64,000 nucleotides of DNA from Bacteroidota bacterium (lineage in GTDB: Bacteria > Bacteroidota > Bacteroidia > Chitinophagales > Chitinophagaceae). The translations under genes were made by a program, and so were the position numbers. The notes beneath the pieces were generated by a model, which was given only the letters and a program-made list of their open reading frames with translations, was not told the DNA's origin and ran no database searches. Shown in pieces: positions 10,104-19,107 of the stretch; position 1 is the stretch's first letter; every line of letters begins with the position of its first letter. The stretch lies in the NCBI GenBank assembly GCA_018266575.1, contig JAFEAE010000021.1:1-64000 (forward strand), given 5' to 3'.

Positions 10104-10502
10104 TGATATTTTTTTATCTCAGGTAATTGCAATAAATGTTCAGGGAGAAAACAAAATGAGAAGATTTTCCATTGGCATAGTTTTTAAGCAATAATGATTG
10201 CTGATATGTATCGGCCGCTTACTATCTACACCACATCATCAAATTCAGGCATGCAGCATTTGATGTGTTTATCAATGAACCCTTGTGTGATCAAGGCTTA
10301 TAAAGCAGTCAGTATAAAATGTCAGCAATACAATTTTACCGAACATTTTTTTCAATGAATAGTGAGTGTAAGGACTTTATTTACGCAAACGTTGCCGGTA
10401 TCGTGTGCGAAAAATTGAGTTTTTTTAGAAAAAAAAGAGACTGATATTTTTCTGACAAAAAGTAATACTAATCGGATAATGATGCAGGAAAAACAAAGAG
10501 AT
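10104..10502. promoter_or_regulatory. Long upstream region of the susCD operon
   Basis: About 400 bases without a credible gene lie between the susC start and the terminator of the gene behind it. I could not find a convincing TAnnTTTG promoter element. The notable content is the operator-like inverted repeat at 10385-10408. The length fits a leader plus control region for susCD. Confidence 0.5.
10385..10408. promoter_or_regulatory. Operator-like inverted repeat, copy 1 (upstream of susC)
   Basis: The arms GCAAACG and CGTGTGC (one mismatch from a perfect inverted repeat) are separated by ten bases, TTGCCGGTAT. The same 24 bases, with one change, recur at 11262-11285. The AACGTT core and overall shape resemble LacI-family operators, and a LacI-family gene is the edge gene of this locus. 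Binding is inferred, not shown. Confidence 0.5.
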
Positions 10503-10526
10503 GAAAAAACCGGGTAAAACCCGTTT
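10503..10526 (-). terminator. Rho-independent terminator after the AbiEi-like gene
   Basis: On the minus strand a CGGGT stem, a three-base loop and ACCCG are followed by G and six T residues, with A residues on the 5' side that can extend the stem. It lies about 100 bases past the stop of the gene ending at 10624 and separates it from the susC control region. Confidence 0.65.
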
Positions 10527-10623
10527 TGATTAGTACACAGGTTTTTAAAACCGTTTTTACACAAACATTTTATACTTTTTTACTTGTACATTTTTATCAT
10601 GGGAAATAAATCCATTTGCTTTT

Positions 10624-11025
10624 TCACCTGCGTTTTGATGCTACACTTTTGATTACTGCCTCCTGCAACATTCCGGCTTCTGATTTTTCAACGAGGATAA
10701 AAATATTTTTCTGCTCAAGAAAAAAATTGCCGTTTTCTTCGAGGTAAGCAAGATGTACCTGTTGCAAAAAGTCTTTTATTTTGGGCGGGATGCTTTTTGT
10801 TATCAAAACAAACTGAACATATTTAACAGCGAGCTTATAAATTTCGTTCAACCCATCCTCATCTACTTCATCCCGTATGATCGCATTCAGTAAAATTATT
10901 TTGTTACCAACCTGTATTTCCAATCTCCCATCTATTTCCCGGCTGATATGTTTTTTCCATTTCGCATGTATACGGGCATTTTTCTGAAGGTTAGCAACAG
11001 CTATTTCAATAAATTCATTTTTCAT
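10624..11025 (-). CDS. Truncated AbiEi-like N-terminal domain protein (hypothetical)
   Basis: A 133-residue protein beginning MKNEFIEIAVANLQKNARIH. This start, and the later LAYLEENGNFFLEQKNIFIL, resemble the N-terminal domain of Bacteroidota proteins annotated as type IV toxin-antitoxin AbiEi-family antitoxins, which as I recall them run to about 300 residues with a winged-helix part. Here the frame ends after the first domain with SVASKRR, and a terminator follows within about 120 bases, so the rest is absent. No AbiEii toxin gene is next to it. I saw no in-frame remnant downstream. The assignment is from memory of the family pattern and is tentative; that it is a coding gene is more certain. 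An operator-like repeat lies about 240 bases upstream. Confidence 0.5.
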   Translation of the reverse strand: MKNEFIEIAVANLQKNARIHAKWKKHISREIDGRLEIQVGNKIILLNAIIRDEVDEDGLNEIYKLAVKYVQFVLITKSIPPKIKDFLQQVHLAYLEENGNFFLEQKNIFILVEKSEAGMLQEAVIKSVASKRR

Positions 11026-11412
11026 CGTTCATTTTTGGATCGGCTTGTGAATAACACTGAATTTATTTTATCAAAATATTTCCTGCCACATTTCATAATA
11101 CATCATTTTTTACCAGGGCAAATCAGGGGAAGGAATCAGACAAGTAAAACAAAACGTACCGGGCATTTCTATTTAATACCCCGCTTAACATTCAAATTAA
11201 AACTATACAATTTTATCAAAGGTTGATTTTATACTAACCGCGAAGGATATGTTTTATTTATGCAAACGTTGCCGGTATCGTTTGCGGAGATGATTTTTAT
11301 TTTCTCACAACGACGCAGAGACGCAAGGGCTTTCCCGATTATTTTTCAGAGAAATCAATTACTTGATTTTGTATTTTCCTCACATCATTGCTCCATTGCG
11401 GGAAAACAAAAC
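11026..11412. other. Intergenic region with operator copy 2
   Basis: These 387 bases lie between two minus-strand genes. They hold the operator-like repeat at 11262-11285 and, at about 11300-11325, an ACGCAGAGACGCAAG phrase of the kind often seen as intergenic debris in Bacteroidota. No gene is supported. Confidence 0.5.
11262..11285. promoter_or_regulatory. Operator-like inverted repeat, copy 2
   Basis: A perfect inverted repeat GCAAACG / CGTTTGC with a ten-base spacer identical to that of the copy at 10385. The similarity extends about 15 bases to the left (AAGGA...TTTATTTA), which suggests a conserved control module rather than chance. It lies upstream of the AbiEi-like gene and downstream of the gene ending at 11413. 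Confidence 0.55.
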
Positions 11413-13659
11413 CTAATTCACAAAAATTTCATCTATAAAAAACCAACCATTGTAATTGGGCGGTTTAGGTTTTTCTTTTTTCACAGCAACAACAGGTTTA
11501 GCTGTTTTATCTTTATTGTCTGCAACTTTCTTTTCCTCCTTTACAGGCACAGGTATAAATGATTTAGGAATCCTTCCGAATGGCTCTGCAACAACTTTAA
11601 TATACTTCAATGCTGTCGGTGCGATCTTACATTCATATGGGATCATATAATTTGATGTAAGCATGGTATCTTTCGGCGGGGATAGATGATATAACAATTT
11701 TAGGCTGCCTTCACTTGTGCCTCCGAATATTTTTACATCCTTTGGCGGAAACACCCAGCCCCCCGGGTTCACTAACGAACTTATCGTAATGTTTTGTGCA
11801 GTGATCGTTTTCGGGAACACCATCAAACATTCCATATTATTATTGCGGAATGCAATCCATTTTCCATCACCAAAATTCTGTGACCCTTTCACAAAATCAT
11901 TGATCGTCCTTCCTCCTTTTGCTTTGTAATTTGAATCCGCCGGCTTCAACAATATAACTGTATCTGCTTTGTAAGTTGCTTTATAAAAACGGTATTCCAC
12001 TACATCACTTCCATTCCACCCTTTTTTAAATGCTTTTGCTTTCATCAATCCCGGCTTGTCGATAAATGTTTTATCAGTATACAAAGGGGAATTGATACTG
12101 TCGGGAACTGTTCCGTCTGTTGAATAATGTATGGTAATGCCCGGGACAAAATGTTTCATTCGTAATTGAATTGGCGTATCAACAATCACAGCCTGGTCGG
12201 TAAGAATAGCAGGCGGGTTTATTTTTAAATACATTGTGTCTACACGCATTCCTGTTTCAAGATCAAGCATCGGGTATTTTTTCCGGATTGCGTTTGCATC
12301 GGCAACACTGATTCCTGAATTCCAGATAAAAATATGGTGCAACTCTTTTAACGAAGCTAATTTTTCAATGTCTTCTTTTTTAATTGATGTATTCGTTAAA
12401 GAAATTTCTTTGAGATGAATTAATTTATCCAATGCCGGCAATCCGTTGCCTGTTATTTTACTGAAAGAAAGGTTCAGCTTGCGCAGATTAGTGAATTGAC
12501 CGATGGTCTGAAGGTCGTTGTCAGTAACAGGCATCTTATCCAAATTCAAAGAAACAAGTTGCGTTTTTATTTCCAGCAAATCTTTCAGTTGATCGGATTT
12601 AAAAAAAGCTGCGCCAAAAAAGTCAACTGCAATCCCCGGCGATTCCTCTGCCAATGGGTACACAGCGCGATAATTGGTATTTAATTTTTGAATTGTTTTT
12701 TCACTTGCCGCTGCAAAGTCATAGGTTTCATCTTCATCAGACGATTTGAAAATGGTTTGCGCAATAACGCGCAAAGTATCTGTCGGTTCCAACTCCGTTA
12801 CTTTCATGTTGAAGTTGGCCCCATGTTTTATCCAGTTGTATAAGATCGCAACTTCCTGCTCCGTCAATTGTGGCTTTCCTGCAGGCGGCATGTGTTTTTT
12901 TTCTTCTTCAGGCAAATGTATACGTTGCAATATCAAACTCAGGTTAGCATCGGTTGTATCCCACAACACCCCATCCTTTCCACCTTTCTGCAACAACTGC
13001 TGCGTTTCCATCACCAACTCACCTTTTGCTTTTTTGCTGTTATGGCAACTCATACATTTTGTATCAAGGATCGGTTTCACCATATCTGCAAAAACAAATG
13101 CATCACTCAATGCCACTTTCTTTTTTATTTCATTTTTGGAAACAGGTGCAAATAAAAAATTATCTCCATGTGTAATATCCGCACCAAGGTCACCGGCGAT
13201 CATCAGCACGATCACACAACTTAAACTTGAAATCGCCAATACAATTTTTTTTCTGTTCAATGTTTCATAAGAAGAATACCAGCAGAATGTTAAAAGGGAA
13301 ATCAGCACGCCACTCCATTTGTGCCATACTAATGAATCCGGGTTATAGCCGGGCTCTTTGGAAAGAAAAATTCCCATCAAAGCAGTTAATGCAGCCGTAA
13401 ATGCAGTTGATAACAATAACCAACGGCTGATACTGTCGAACAAGTCCAGCGAGTGAAATATTTTTTTCGGCACGATCCATATCCATGCAATGAATAAAAT
13501 AAATAACACAATCGGGAAATGAAGAAACAAAGGATGCGCACGGCCCGCAACCTGTAACAAGGAAGGAACGACAAGTCGGTCATAAAAAATTAACAGGAAA
13601 CAAAGCAGGCAATTCGCTGCTAACGTGATGCTGTACAAAATATTTCTCCACTTAATCAT
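11413..13659 (-). CDS. Membrane-anchored c-type cytochrome-domain protein with leucine-rich repeats
   Basis: A 748-residue mosaic. Residues 1-160 carry several membrane helices, including AHPLFLHFPIVLFILFIAW, as in the DUF2231 family. A single haem site, CMSCH, lies near residue 202 in a planctomycete-type cytochrome context (ILDTKCMSCHNSKKAKGEL). Leucine-rich repeats follow at about 370-460, then a chitobiase/hexosaminidase C-terminal-like domain (HYSTDGTVPDS, about 490-560) and a C-terminal domain of unknown role ending in FIDEIFVN. The bulk is likely periplasmic. It is the fourth gene of the PSCyt1/DUF1501/propeller series, 91 bases after the propeller gene. I infer electron transfer linked to an oxidoreductive step, with the C-terminal domains binding glycan or protein. 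Confidence 0.8.
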   Translation of the reverse strand: MIKWRNILYSITLAANCLLCFLLIFYDRLVVPSLLQVAGRAHPLFLHFPIVLFILFIAWIWIVPKKIFHSLDLFDSISRWLLLSTAFTAALTALMGIFLSKEPGYNPDSLVWHKWSGVLISLLTFCWYSSYETLNRKKIVLAISSLSCVIVLMIAGDLGADITHGDNFLFAPVSKNEIKKKVALSDAFVFADMVKPILDTKCMSCHNSKKAKGELVMETQQLLQKGGKDGVLWDTTDANLSLILQRIHLPEEEKKHMPPAGKPQLTEQEVAILYNWIKHGANFNMKVTELEPTDTLRVIAQTIFKSSDEDETYDFAAASEKTIQKLNTNYRAVYPLAEESPGIAVDFFGAAFFKSDQLKDLLEIKTQLVSLNLDKMPVTDNDLQTIGQFTNLRKLNLSFSKITGNGLPALDKLIHLKEISLTNTSIKKEDIEKLASLKELHHIFIWNSGISVADANAIRKKYPMLDLETGMRVDTMYLKINPPAILTDQAVIVDTPIQLRMKHFVPGITIHYSTDGTVPDSINSPLYTDKTFIDKPGLMKAKAFKKGWNGSDVVEYRFYKATYKADTVILLKPADSNYKAKGGRTINDFVKGSQNFGDGKWIAFRNNNMECLMVFPKTITAQNITISSLVNPGGWVFPPKDVKIFGGTSEGSLKLLYHLSPPKDTMLTSNYMIPYECKIAPTALKYIKVVAEPFGRIPKSFIPVPVKEEKKVADNKDKTAKPVVAVKKEKPKPPNYNGWFFIDEIFVN

Positions 13660-13750
13660 CTATGTGAAATGGTTTCTAATAATAAAATGAAATAAAAAAG
13701 GGGAAGTTATTTTCTGAATTGAATGCAATCGTTATTCGTTTGATCTTGAA

Positions 13751-14788
13751 TTATACAACAGGCTCTAATTTGTATGGATACACATGGCCTGAATTCCATT
13801 GGCACACATACATGTTTTGTTCATCATCGATGCATACATCATGCGGGTATTGAAACACATTTACAGTTTGATGCATTTCATCCGGTTTGTTATTGGTATA
13901 CGTCGGATCATTGCCCGCAAGATTGGAAACCACTTTAAAATCTTTATCAAGTATGGTTACAAATCCTGATTTTTCATTCACATGAGAGCTGCTTTGCAAT
14001 ACCGCGCTATACAAATAATCTCCGTTGATCACCGGCCTGCAAACCCACGCTCCCGGTAACGGAACCGTATTAATAAATTTTCCTTCGAGCGTATAACGCT
14101 TGAATGCATTTTGTTGCCGTGATGTAACGATCAGTGTCGGGTTATTTTTATCGCGGTGGTCAATACAAATGCCATGCGCATTCAATAAATTTTCTTCTTT
14201 ATCTCCACGACCACCAAAATGGCGGATATAATTTCCTTTGTAATCGTATTGTATCACAAAATCTTTTCCATAACCATCCGCAACATAAATATCCCCGTTC
14301 GCGGTGATCGCGGTTTCTGTCGGAACATATTCTTCTGCTTTTGTGTATTGCCCTGTTTCTTTGGGGTAATCAAGCGTGAGCAGCACTCTCCCATCCAATG
14401 TTGTTTTGATAACCTGGTGGCGATTGTTGTCGCAGATAAATAATACTTCCTGGCCATTTTCATTGAACAACGTTAATCCATGTGCGCCGGGATATTCGTG
14501 TCCCCAGGTGTTCACCAACTTTCCCTTCTTATCATAAAAAATAACATTGTTCTTTGTTTCATTCGTCAATAAAATAATCCTTCCCTTACTGTCCTGCACC
14601 ATTTCATGACAATCTTTCACCGGGTATTTTTCAACATCCAATTTGCTCCATTCGGTATTCAGGCGGTAACGTTTATTATTATGCCCGAGAATGATGTTAT
14701 CTTTTTTCTGCGCTTTCAATAAAGAAGGCAAATACAAAAACCCTGTAGAAGCAACTGATGTTTGTCGAATGAATTTTCTACGATCCAT
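13751..14788 (-). CDS. Tat-exported 6-bladed beta-propeller (NHL-type) protein
   Basis: A 345-residue protein with a twin-arginine signal at its start (MDRRKFIRQTSVASTGFLYL, ending near LLKAQ). The mature part is repetitive, with NHL-type blades such as HEMVQDSKGRIILLTNETKN, ANGDIYVADGYGK and NMYVCQWNSGHVYPYKL, consistent with a six-bladed propeller. Propellers of this type occur beside DUF1501 and DUF1553 genes in Bacteroidota and Planctomycetes. No catalytic motif is evident. Tat export suggests folding or cofactor loading in the cytoplasm. It lies 298 bases after the DUF1501 gene, and that gap contains a dispersed repeat. Confidence 0.82.
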   Translation of the reverse strand: MDRRKFIRQTSVASTGFLYLPSLLKAQKKDNIILGHNNKRYRLNTEWSKLDVEKYPVKDCHEMVQDSKGRIILLTNETKNNVIFYDKKGKLVNTWGHEYPGAHGLTLFNENGQEVLFICDNNRHQVIKTTLDGRVLLTLDYPKETGQYTKAEEYVPTETAITANGDIYVADGYGKDFVIQYDYKGNYIRHFGGRGDKEENLLNAHGICIDHRDKNNPTLIVTSRQQNAFKRYTLEGKFINTVPLPGAWVCRPVINGDYLYSAVLQSSSHVNEKSGFVTILDKDFKVVSNLAGNDPTYTNNKPDEMHQTVNVFQYPHDVCIDDEQNMYVCQWNSGHVYPYKLEPVV

Positions 14789-14929
14789 ATTTTAGCATTT
14801 ACGATTTGAGATATACGATTTCTGAGAAATAGTTATCAGTTATAGCTCTGAGTTTCGGGCGTTTTCAATTTTCAACTCTCAATTTTCAATTCATCCCTTT
14901 CTAATTCCTTATTCTTTATTTCTTATTTT

Positions 14930-15045
14930 TTGTCACCAGCATTTGTCCACTCTTCAACATCGTTGCCTTCGATTCTTCCAGTGGAAGAATCGCATTCCTG
15001 CACATTAGTAGCCCTGTTCAACTTTCGTCTACTAACGGCAACCCA
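14930..15045 (-). repeat. Dispersed intergenic repeat, copy R5
   Basis: Read on the minus strand it has the core GGCAACGATGTTGAAGAGTG followed by GACAAATGCTGGTGAC, shared with the copy at 31489 (R1). It carries an extra 21-base palindrome at 14971-14991 (GATTCTTCCA-G-TGGAAGAATC) that R1 lacks. It lies between the DUF1501 and propeller genes. Confidence 0.7.
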
Positions 15046-15086
15046 CAAACGATTTAAATTATTAATTCTTAATTGCTAATTATCCA

Positions 15087-16532
15087 TCACGCTATCAATC
15101 CATTCACTACTTTGCCTGCAACATCAGTCAACCTATATCTGCGCCCCTGGTGTTTGAATGTAAGTTTCTCATGATCCAACCCCATCAGGTAAAGAATCGT
15201 CGCATGAAAATCATGCACATGCACCGGGTCTTTTGCAATATTATACCCGAATTCATCTGTCTCCCCATATACACCTGGTTTTACGCCACCGCCAGCCATC
15301 CATACGGTAAAGCATCTCGGATGATGATCGCGTCCATAATTCTGCGGTGAAAATTTTCCCTGGCAATAATTTGTACGCCCAAATTCCCCGCCCCACAACA
15401 CTAATGTTTCATCGAGCAATCCACGTTGCTTCAAATCAGTGATCAATGCTGCCGATGCCTGGTCTACATCTTTTGCCTGTCCTTTAATCTCATTAGGAAG
15501 GTTGCTATGCCCATCCCAACCCTGATGATATAATTGAACAAACCGCACACCGCTTTCTGATAATTTTCTTGCAAGCAAACAATTTGCGGCAAATGTTCCG
15601 GGCATCATACATTCAGGACCGTATAATTTTATAGTGTCTTCCGGTTCTTTCGATATATCGGTAATTTCCGGCACTATCGTTTGCATCCTGTATGCCATTT
15701 CATACTGCTGGATCTTTGTAGCAATTTCAGGGTCGCCAAATTCTTTCATCGATGCATCATTCAACTCAGCAATTTTATCGATCATCTTTCTCCGGTCTTG
15801 ACGGCTTATTGCCGACGGATCGTTGAGATACAATACAGGATTTTCACCGCTGCTGAATTGAACACCCTGGTGAATGGAATCCAAAAATCCGTTCGACCAT
15901 AATTTTGAATATACACCTTGCCCGTTACCTTTTCCTTTTGAAAGCAATACGCAAAATGCAGGCAGGTTTTTATTCTCACTTCCCAATCCATAACTCAGCC
16001 ATGAGCCCATACTGGGGCGGTTTCCCTGTTGTGCGCCGGTCTGGAAAAATGTAAGTGCAGGATCATGGTTGATCGCTTCGGTATATAATGTTTTTATGAA
16101 ACAAATATCATCCACCACTTTCGAAGTGTAGGGCAAAAGTTCGCTTAACCATGCCCGTGATTGTCCGTATTGATTGAACTGAAATGCCGTTCCTGCCAAT
16201 GGAAATTTTGCCTGGTCGGCAGTCATGCCGGTGAGGCGTTGCCCCATGCGCACAGAAGCCGGCAAATCTTCGCCCTGCATTTTTTGCAGCATTGGTTTGT
16301 AGTCAAACAAATCCAACTGCGAAGGCGCACCGTTCTGAAATAAATAAATGATCCGTTTTGCACGTGGCGCAAAATGCGGCAATCCGGCCATCACTGCTTC
16401 TTCTGCATTACCTTTGAATAAATCGGGAATGAGCAGTGAACCTAAGGCAACACTTCCTATACCAAGGCTAAGCCTCGATAAGAACCTGCGCCTGTTAATA
16501 TTCAGGCTTTGCTCAAGAATTTCTTTTTCCAT
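15087..16532 (-). CDS. Tat-exported DUF1501 protein
   Basis: A 481-residue DUF1501 family member. The twin-arginine signal is NINRRRFLSRLSLGIGSVAL. Family blocks are clear: RIIYLFQNGAPSQLDLFDYKP, TLYTEAINHDPALTFFQTGA, GSWLSYGLGSENKNLPAF, LWGGEFGRTNYCQGK and GYNIAKDPVHVHDFHATILY. The fold is related to alkaline phosphatase/sulfatase superfamily enzymes, but a reaction has not been assigned to the family. It follows the PSCyt1/DUF1553 gene by nine bases, the usual partner order, so the two are co-transcribed and probably work on one substrate outside the cytoplasm. Confidence 0.93.
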   Translation of the reverse strand: MEKEILEQSLNINRRRFLSRLSLGIGSVALGSLLIPDLFKGNAEEAVMAGLPHFAPRAKRIIYLFQNGAPSQLDLFDYKPMLQKMQGEDLPASVRMGQRLTGMTADQAKFPLAGTAFQFNQYGQSRAWLSELLPYTSKVVDDICFIKTLYTEAINHDPALTFFQTGAQQGNRPSMGSWLSYGLGSENKNLPAFCVLLSKGKGNGQGVYSKLWSNGFLDSIHQGVQFSSGENPVLYLNDPSAISRQDRRKMIDKIAELNDASMKEFGDPEIATKIQQYEMAYRMQTIVPEITDISKEPEDTIKLYGPECMMPGTFAANCLLARKLSESGVRFVQLYHQGWDGHSNLPNEIKGQAKDVDQASAALITDLKQRGLLDETLVLWGGEFGRTNYCQGKFSPQNYGRDHHPRCFTVWMAGGGVKPGVYGETDEFGYNIAKDPVHVHDFHATILYLMGLDHEKLTFKHQGRRYRLTDVAGKVVNGLIA

Positions 16533-16541
16533 TTTTTATTA

Positions 16542-18866
16542 TCAGGTTTTTGTAATTGTTTCTTCCAGGTTATAAATGATCGTTATGGTTTTCATAAATG
16601 ATGCCGCGCTGTTTACATCAATATTTTTTTCATGTACATACTCACCTTCATTCAATGTTTTTTGTGCATCGAATTTTTTTTCTGTGAATTCCTGTAACTG
16701 ATCGTTATAATAATCCTGTAATGTTTTTAATTCTTTGTCTGTTGGCCTTCGGCAAACGATCAAACGAAATGCTTTCGTGATCTTATCTGCAACAGAACCT
16801 TGTGCTGCTGTTAATCTTTCTCCAAGCACACGCGAAGCTTCTAATACCGTCGGATCATTCATCATGATTAGTGCCTGCAGCGGTGTATTTGTTTTTAAGC
16901 GCCTCACTTCGCACTGGTCCCTGTTGCTTGCATCAAACATGATCATTGATGGAGGTGGAACGGTAAGCTTGATGAATGTGTACATGCCGCGACGATATAA
17001 TGAATCGCTATGATCTTGTATATATGTTGCAAGCACACCACGCCCTGACGTTGCACTTTCCCACAATCCTGGTGGCTGATACGGTTTCACACTCGGCCCG
17101 CCGATTTTTTTCACTAACAACCCGCTGCTTGATAAAACAAGGTCGCGGATAAATTCTGCTTTTAACCTGTTACGCGGCCCTCTTGACAAATACATATTTT
17201 CGGGGTCTTTGCTTAATTTATCAGGAGTAATTTTTGCAGACTGACGATATGTTGCAGACATCACCAATTGCTTTATCAATCTTTTCATATCCCAACCATG
17301 CTCCATAAAATCAACGGCAAGCCAGTCGAGCAATTCGGGATGTGTTGGCAAATCGCCTTGCATACCAAAATCGCCGGAACTTTTTACAATGCCCCTTCCA
17401 AAAAATTCCTGCCACATCTGGTTCACAAAAACACGTGCAGTAAGTGGATTGTCTTTGCTTACCGTCCATTCAGCCAGGCCAAGCCTGTTACGCGGATATA
17501 CTGCTGTGTCAAATTTCATCACAGCAGGCAAAGCATTAGGTTTTACTTCTATGCCGGGAGCGTCGTATCTTCCACGGTTCAATAAATATGTTTTGCGAAC
17601 TGTGTCAAGTTCTCCAAGCACCGATACCATTAATGTACTTGTATCTTTTTGCTGAATGTATGTGAGCACATTTCTCCGGTCGCTGTCGCTGATATACAAA
17701 ACCGGCATTTTCGCTGGTTTTGAAATGGACACATCACCTTCATAACCTACTTCTTTGGTGTTATTGAAAAATGCGAGCAGGCTGTAATAATCTTTTTGTT
17801 TAAAAGGATCGTACTTGTGGTCGTGACATTGGGCACACTCTATCGTCAATCCTAAAATCCCTTTACCATACGTTTTTGTTTTATCAATCAGGTACTCTAT
17901 GCGGTATTCTTCAGGCACCACACCACCTTCTTCGGTGTATTTGTGGTTGCGGAAAAAACCAGTCGCAAGAATATCTTCTTTCGTTGCACCCGGCATCATA
18001 TCGCCTGCGATCTGCATGGTGATAAACTGGTTGTATGGGATATTTTTATTGAACGCATGTATCACCCAATTGCGCCACGGCCATTGTGTGCGGATATTAT
18101 CATCCTGGTAACCGTAACTGTCCGCATATCGTGCAACATCGAGCCAGTGCACTGCCATCTTCTCTCCGTATTGATCAGTTGCTATTAACTGGTCAACCAT
18201 TTTCTCATAAGCATTGTCGCTGTTGTCTGCCAAAAATTTATCCATCATATCAATAGATGGTGGCAATCCTGTAAGGTCAAGGCTAACCCTTTTCAGCAAT
18301 CTTTCTTTATCTGCCTGTTCGTTTGGTTGCAGTCCTTCCTCTTCCATACGATGAAGCGTAAAATAATCTATCTCATTTTTCGGCCAGCTCTTGTCACTTA
18401 TTTCCGGCAAGGCAACTTTCACCGGGGGAGTAAATGCCCAGTGCCTTTCATATTTCGCTCCCTGTTCAATCCATTTGCGGAATAATTTCTTTTCATAATC
18501 GTTCAACATTCCCAAATGCGCATCCGGCGGTGGCATCATATAAGTAACATCTGTTGATGTTACACGTTTCAGCAATTCCGATTCTTCGGGCTTACCGGGA
18601 ATAATTGCAAAAGCGCCTTTGGTTTCCTTGAGCGCAGCATAAGCACTATCGGCTATGTCTAACCGAAGATGCGCTTCCCGATGGCTCGCATCAGGGCCGT
18701 GGCATTTAAAACATTTGTCGGAAAGAATGGGGCGGATATTAAAATTATAACTGACTGTTTCAGGCAGTTTCCGGGATTGTTCGCCCTTGTTGTTTTGAAA
18801 ACAGGATGCAATCAAACATAATAATGCACCCGTAAAAATGGTTATGGCAAAGCTTTTCTTCGGCAT
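16542..18866 (-). CDS. PSCyt1-DUF1549-DUF1553 cytochrome-domain lipoprotein
   Basis: A 774-residue lipoprotein (lipobox LIASC, Cys22) of the planctomycete cytochrome C class. The PSCyt1 haem site CFKCH is at 52-56 in FNIRPILSDKCFKCHGPDAS. The DUF1549 domain follows, with KERLLKRVSLDLTGLPPS and a second CXXCH, CAQCHDHKYDPF, near 344. The DUF1553 domain occupies the C-terminal half (NRLGLAEWTVSKDNPLTARV; QMWQEFFGRGIVKSSGDFG; RDQCEVRRLKTNTPLQAL). The family is widespread in Planctomycetes and Bacteroidota, with no settled reaction, and pairs with DUF1501. It is the first gene of the minus-strand series, so the promoter should lie in 18867-19037. Confidence 0.92.
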   Translation of the reverse strand: MPKKSFAITIFTGALLCLIASCFQNNKGEQSRKLPETVSYNFNIRPILSDKCFKCHGPDASHREAHLRLDIADSAYAALKETKGAFAIIPGKPEESELLKRVTSTDVTYMMPPPDAHLGMLNDYEKKLFRKWIEQGAKYERHWAFTPPVKVALPEISDKSWPKNEIDYFTLHRMEEEGLQPNEQADKERLLKRVSLDLTGLPPSIDMMDKFLADNSDNAYEKMVDQLIATDQYGEKMAVHWLDVARYADSYGYQDDNIRTQWPWRNWVIHAFNKNIPYNQFITMQIAGDMMPGATKEDILATGFFRNHKYTEEGGVVPEEYRIEYLIDKTKTYGKGILGLTIECAQCHDHKYDPFKQKDYYSLLAFFNNTKEVGYEGDVSISKPAKMPVLYISDSDRRNVLTYIQQKDTSTLMVSVLGELDTVRKTYLLNRGRYDAPGIEVKPNALPAVMKFDTAVYPRNRLGLAEWTVSKDNPLTARVFVNQMWQEFFGRGIVKSSGDFGMQGDLPTHPELLDWLAVDFMEHGWDMKRLIKQLVMSATYRQSAKITPDKLSKDPENMYLSRGPRNRLKAEFIRDLVLSSSGLLVKKIGGPSVKPYQPPGLWESATSGRGVLATYIQDHSDSLYRRGMYTFIKLTVPPPSMIMFDASNRDQCEVRRLKTNTPLQALIMMNDPTVLEASRVLGERLTAAQGSVADKITKAFRLIVCRRPTDKELKTLQDYYNDQLQEFTEKKFDAQKTLNEGEYVHEKNIDVNSAASFMKTITIIYNLEETITKT

Positions 18867-19037
18867 GATTCGTATTACTACTTGTCAGAGTTTACGATCT
18901 GAAGTTACTAATTTATTGCGAGTTTAATCAGTGTTGCGGTGAATAATCCGCCCCGGATGCCGCTTTTCCTGCGAACAAAAACAATAGAAGTGAAAATAGT
19001 TGCAATAAAAGCTAAAAGAATAATCAGAGATGAATAT

Positions 19038-19071
19038 AAAAAAGAAAGGATGTCTGGAAAAACATCCTTTC
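19038..19071 (-). terminator. Rho-independent terminator after the ferritin-like gene
   Basis: GAAAGGATGT (19044-19053) and ACATCCTTTC (19062-19071) form a perfect 10-base stem with an eight-base loop. On the minus strand the stem is followed by six T residues (19038-19043). It lies 36 bases past the stop of the gene ending at 19108. Confidence 0.85.
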
Positions 19072-19107
19072 AACCCCTATGCCCTAAAATGAAACTTACT
19101 ACTAAGT

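Noticed and set aside
10352..10564. 70-codon minus-strand frame as a continuation of the AbiEi-like gene
   Set aside because: It overlaps the terminator and the operator-like repeat and shows no similarity to the missing winged-helix part.
12746..13270. 174-codon open frame on the plus strand
   Set aside because: It is antisense to the haem and membrane region of the gene at 11413-13659 and has a Cys/Phe-rich, non-protein-like composition.
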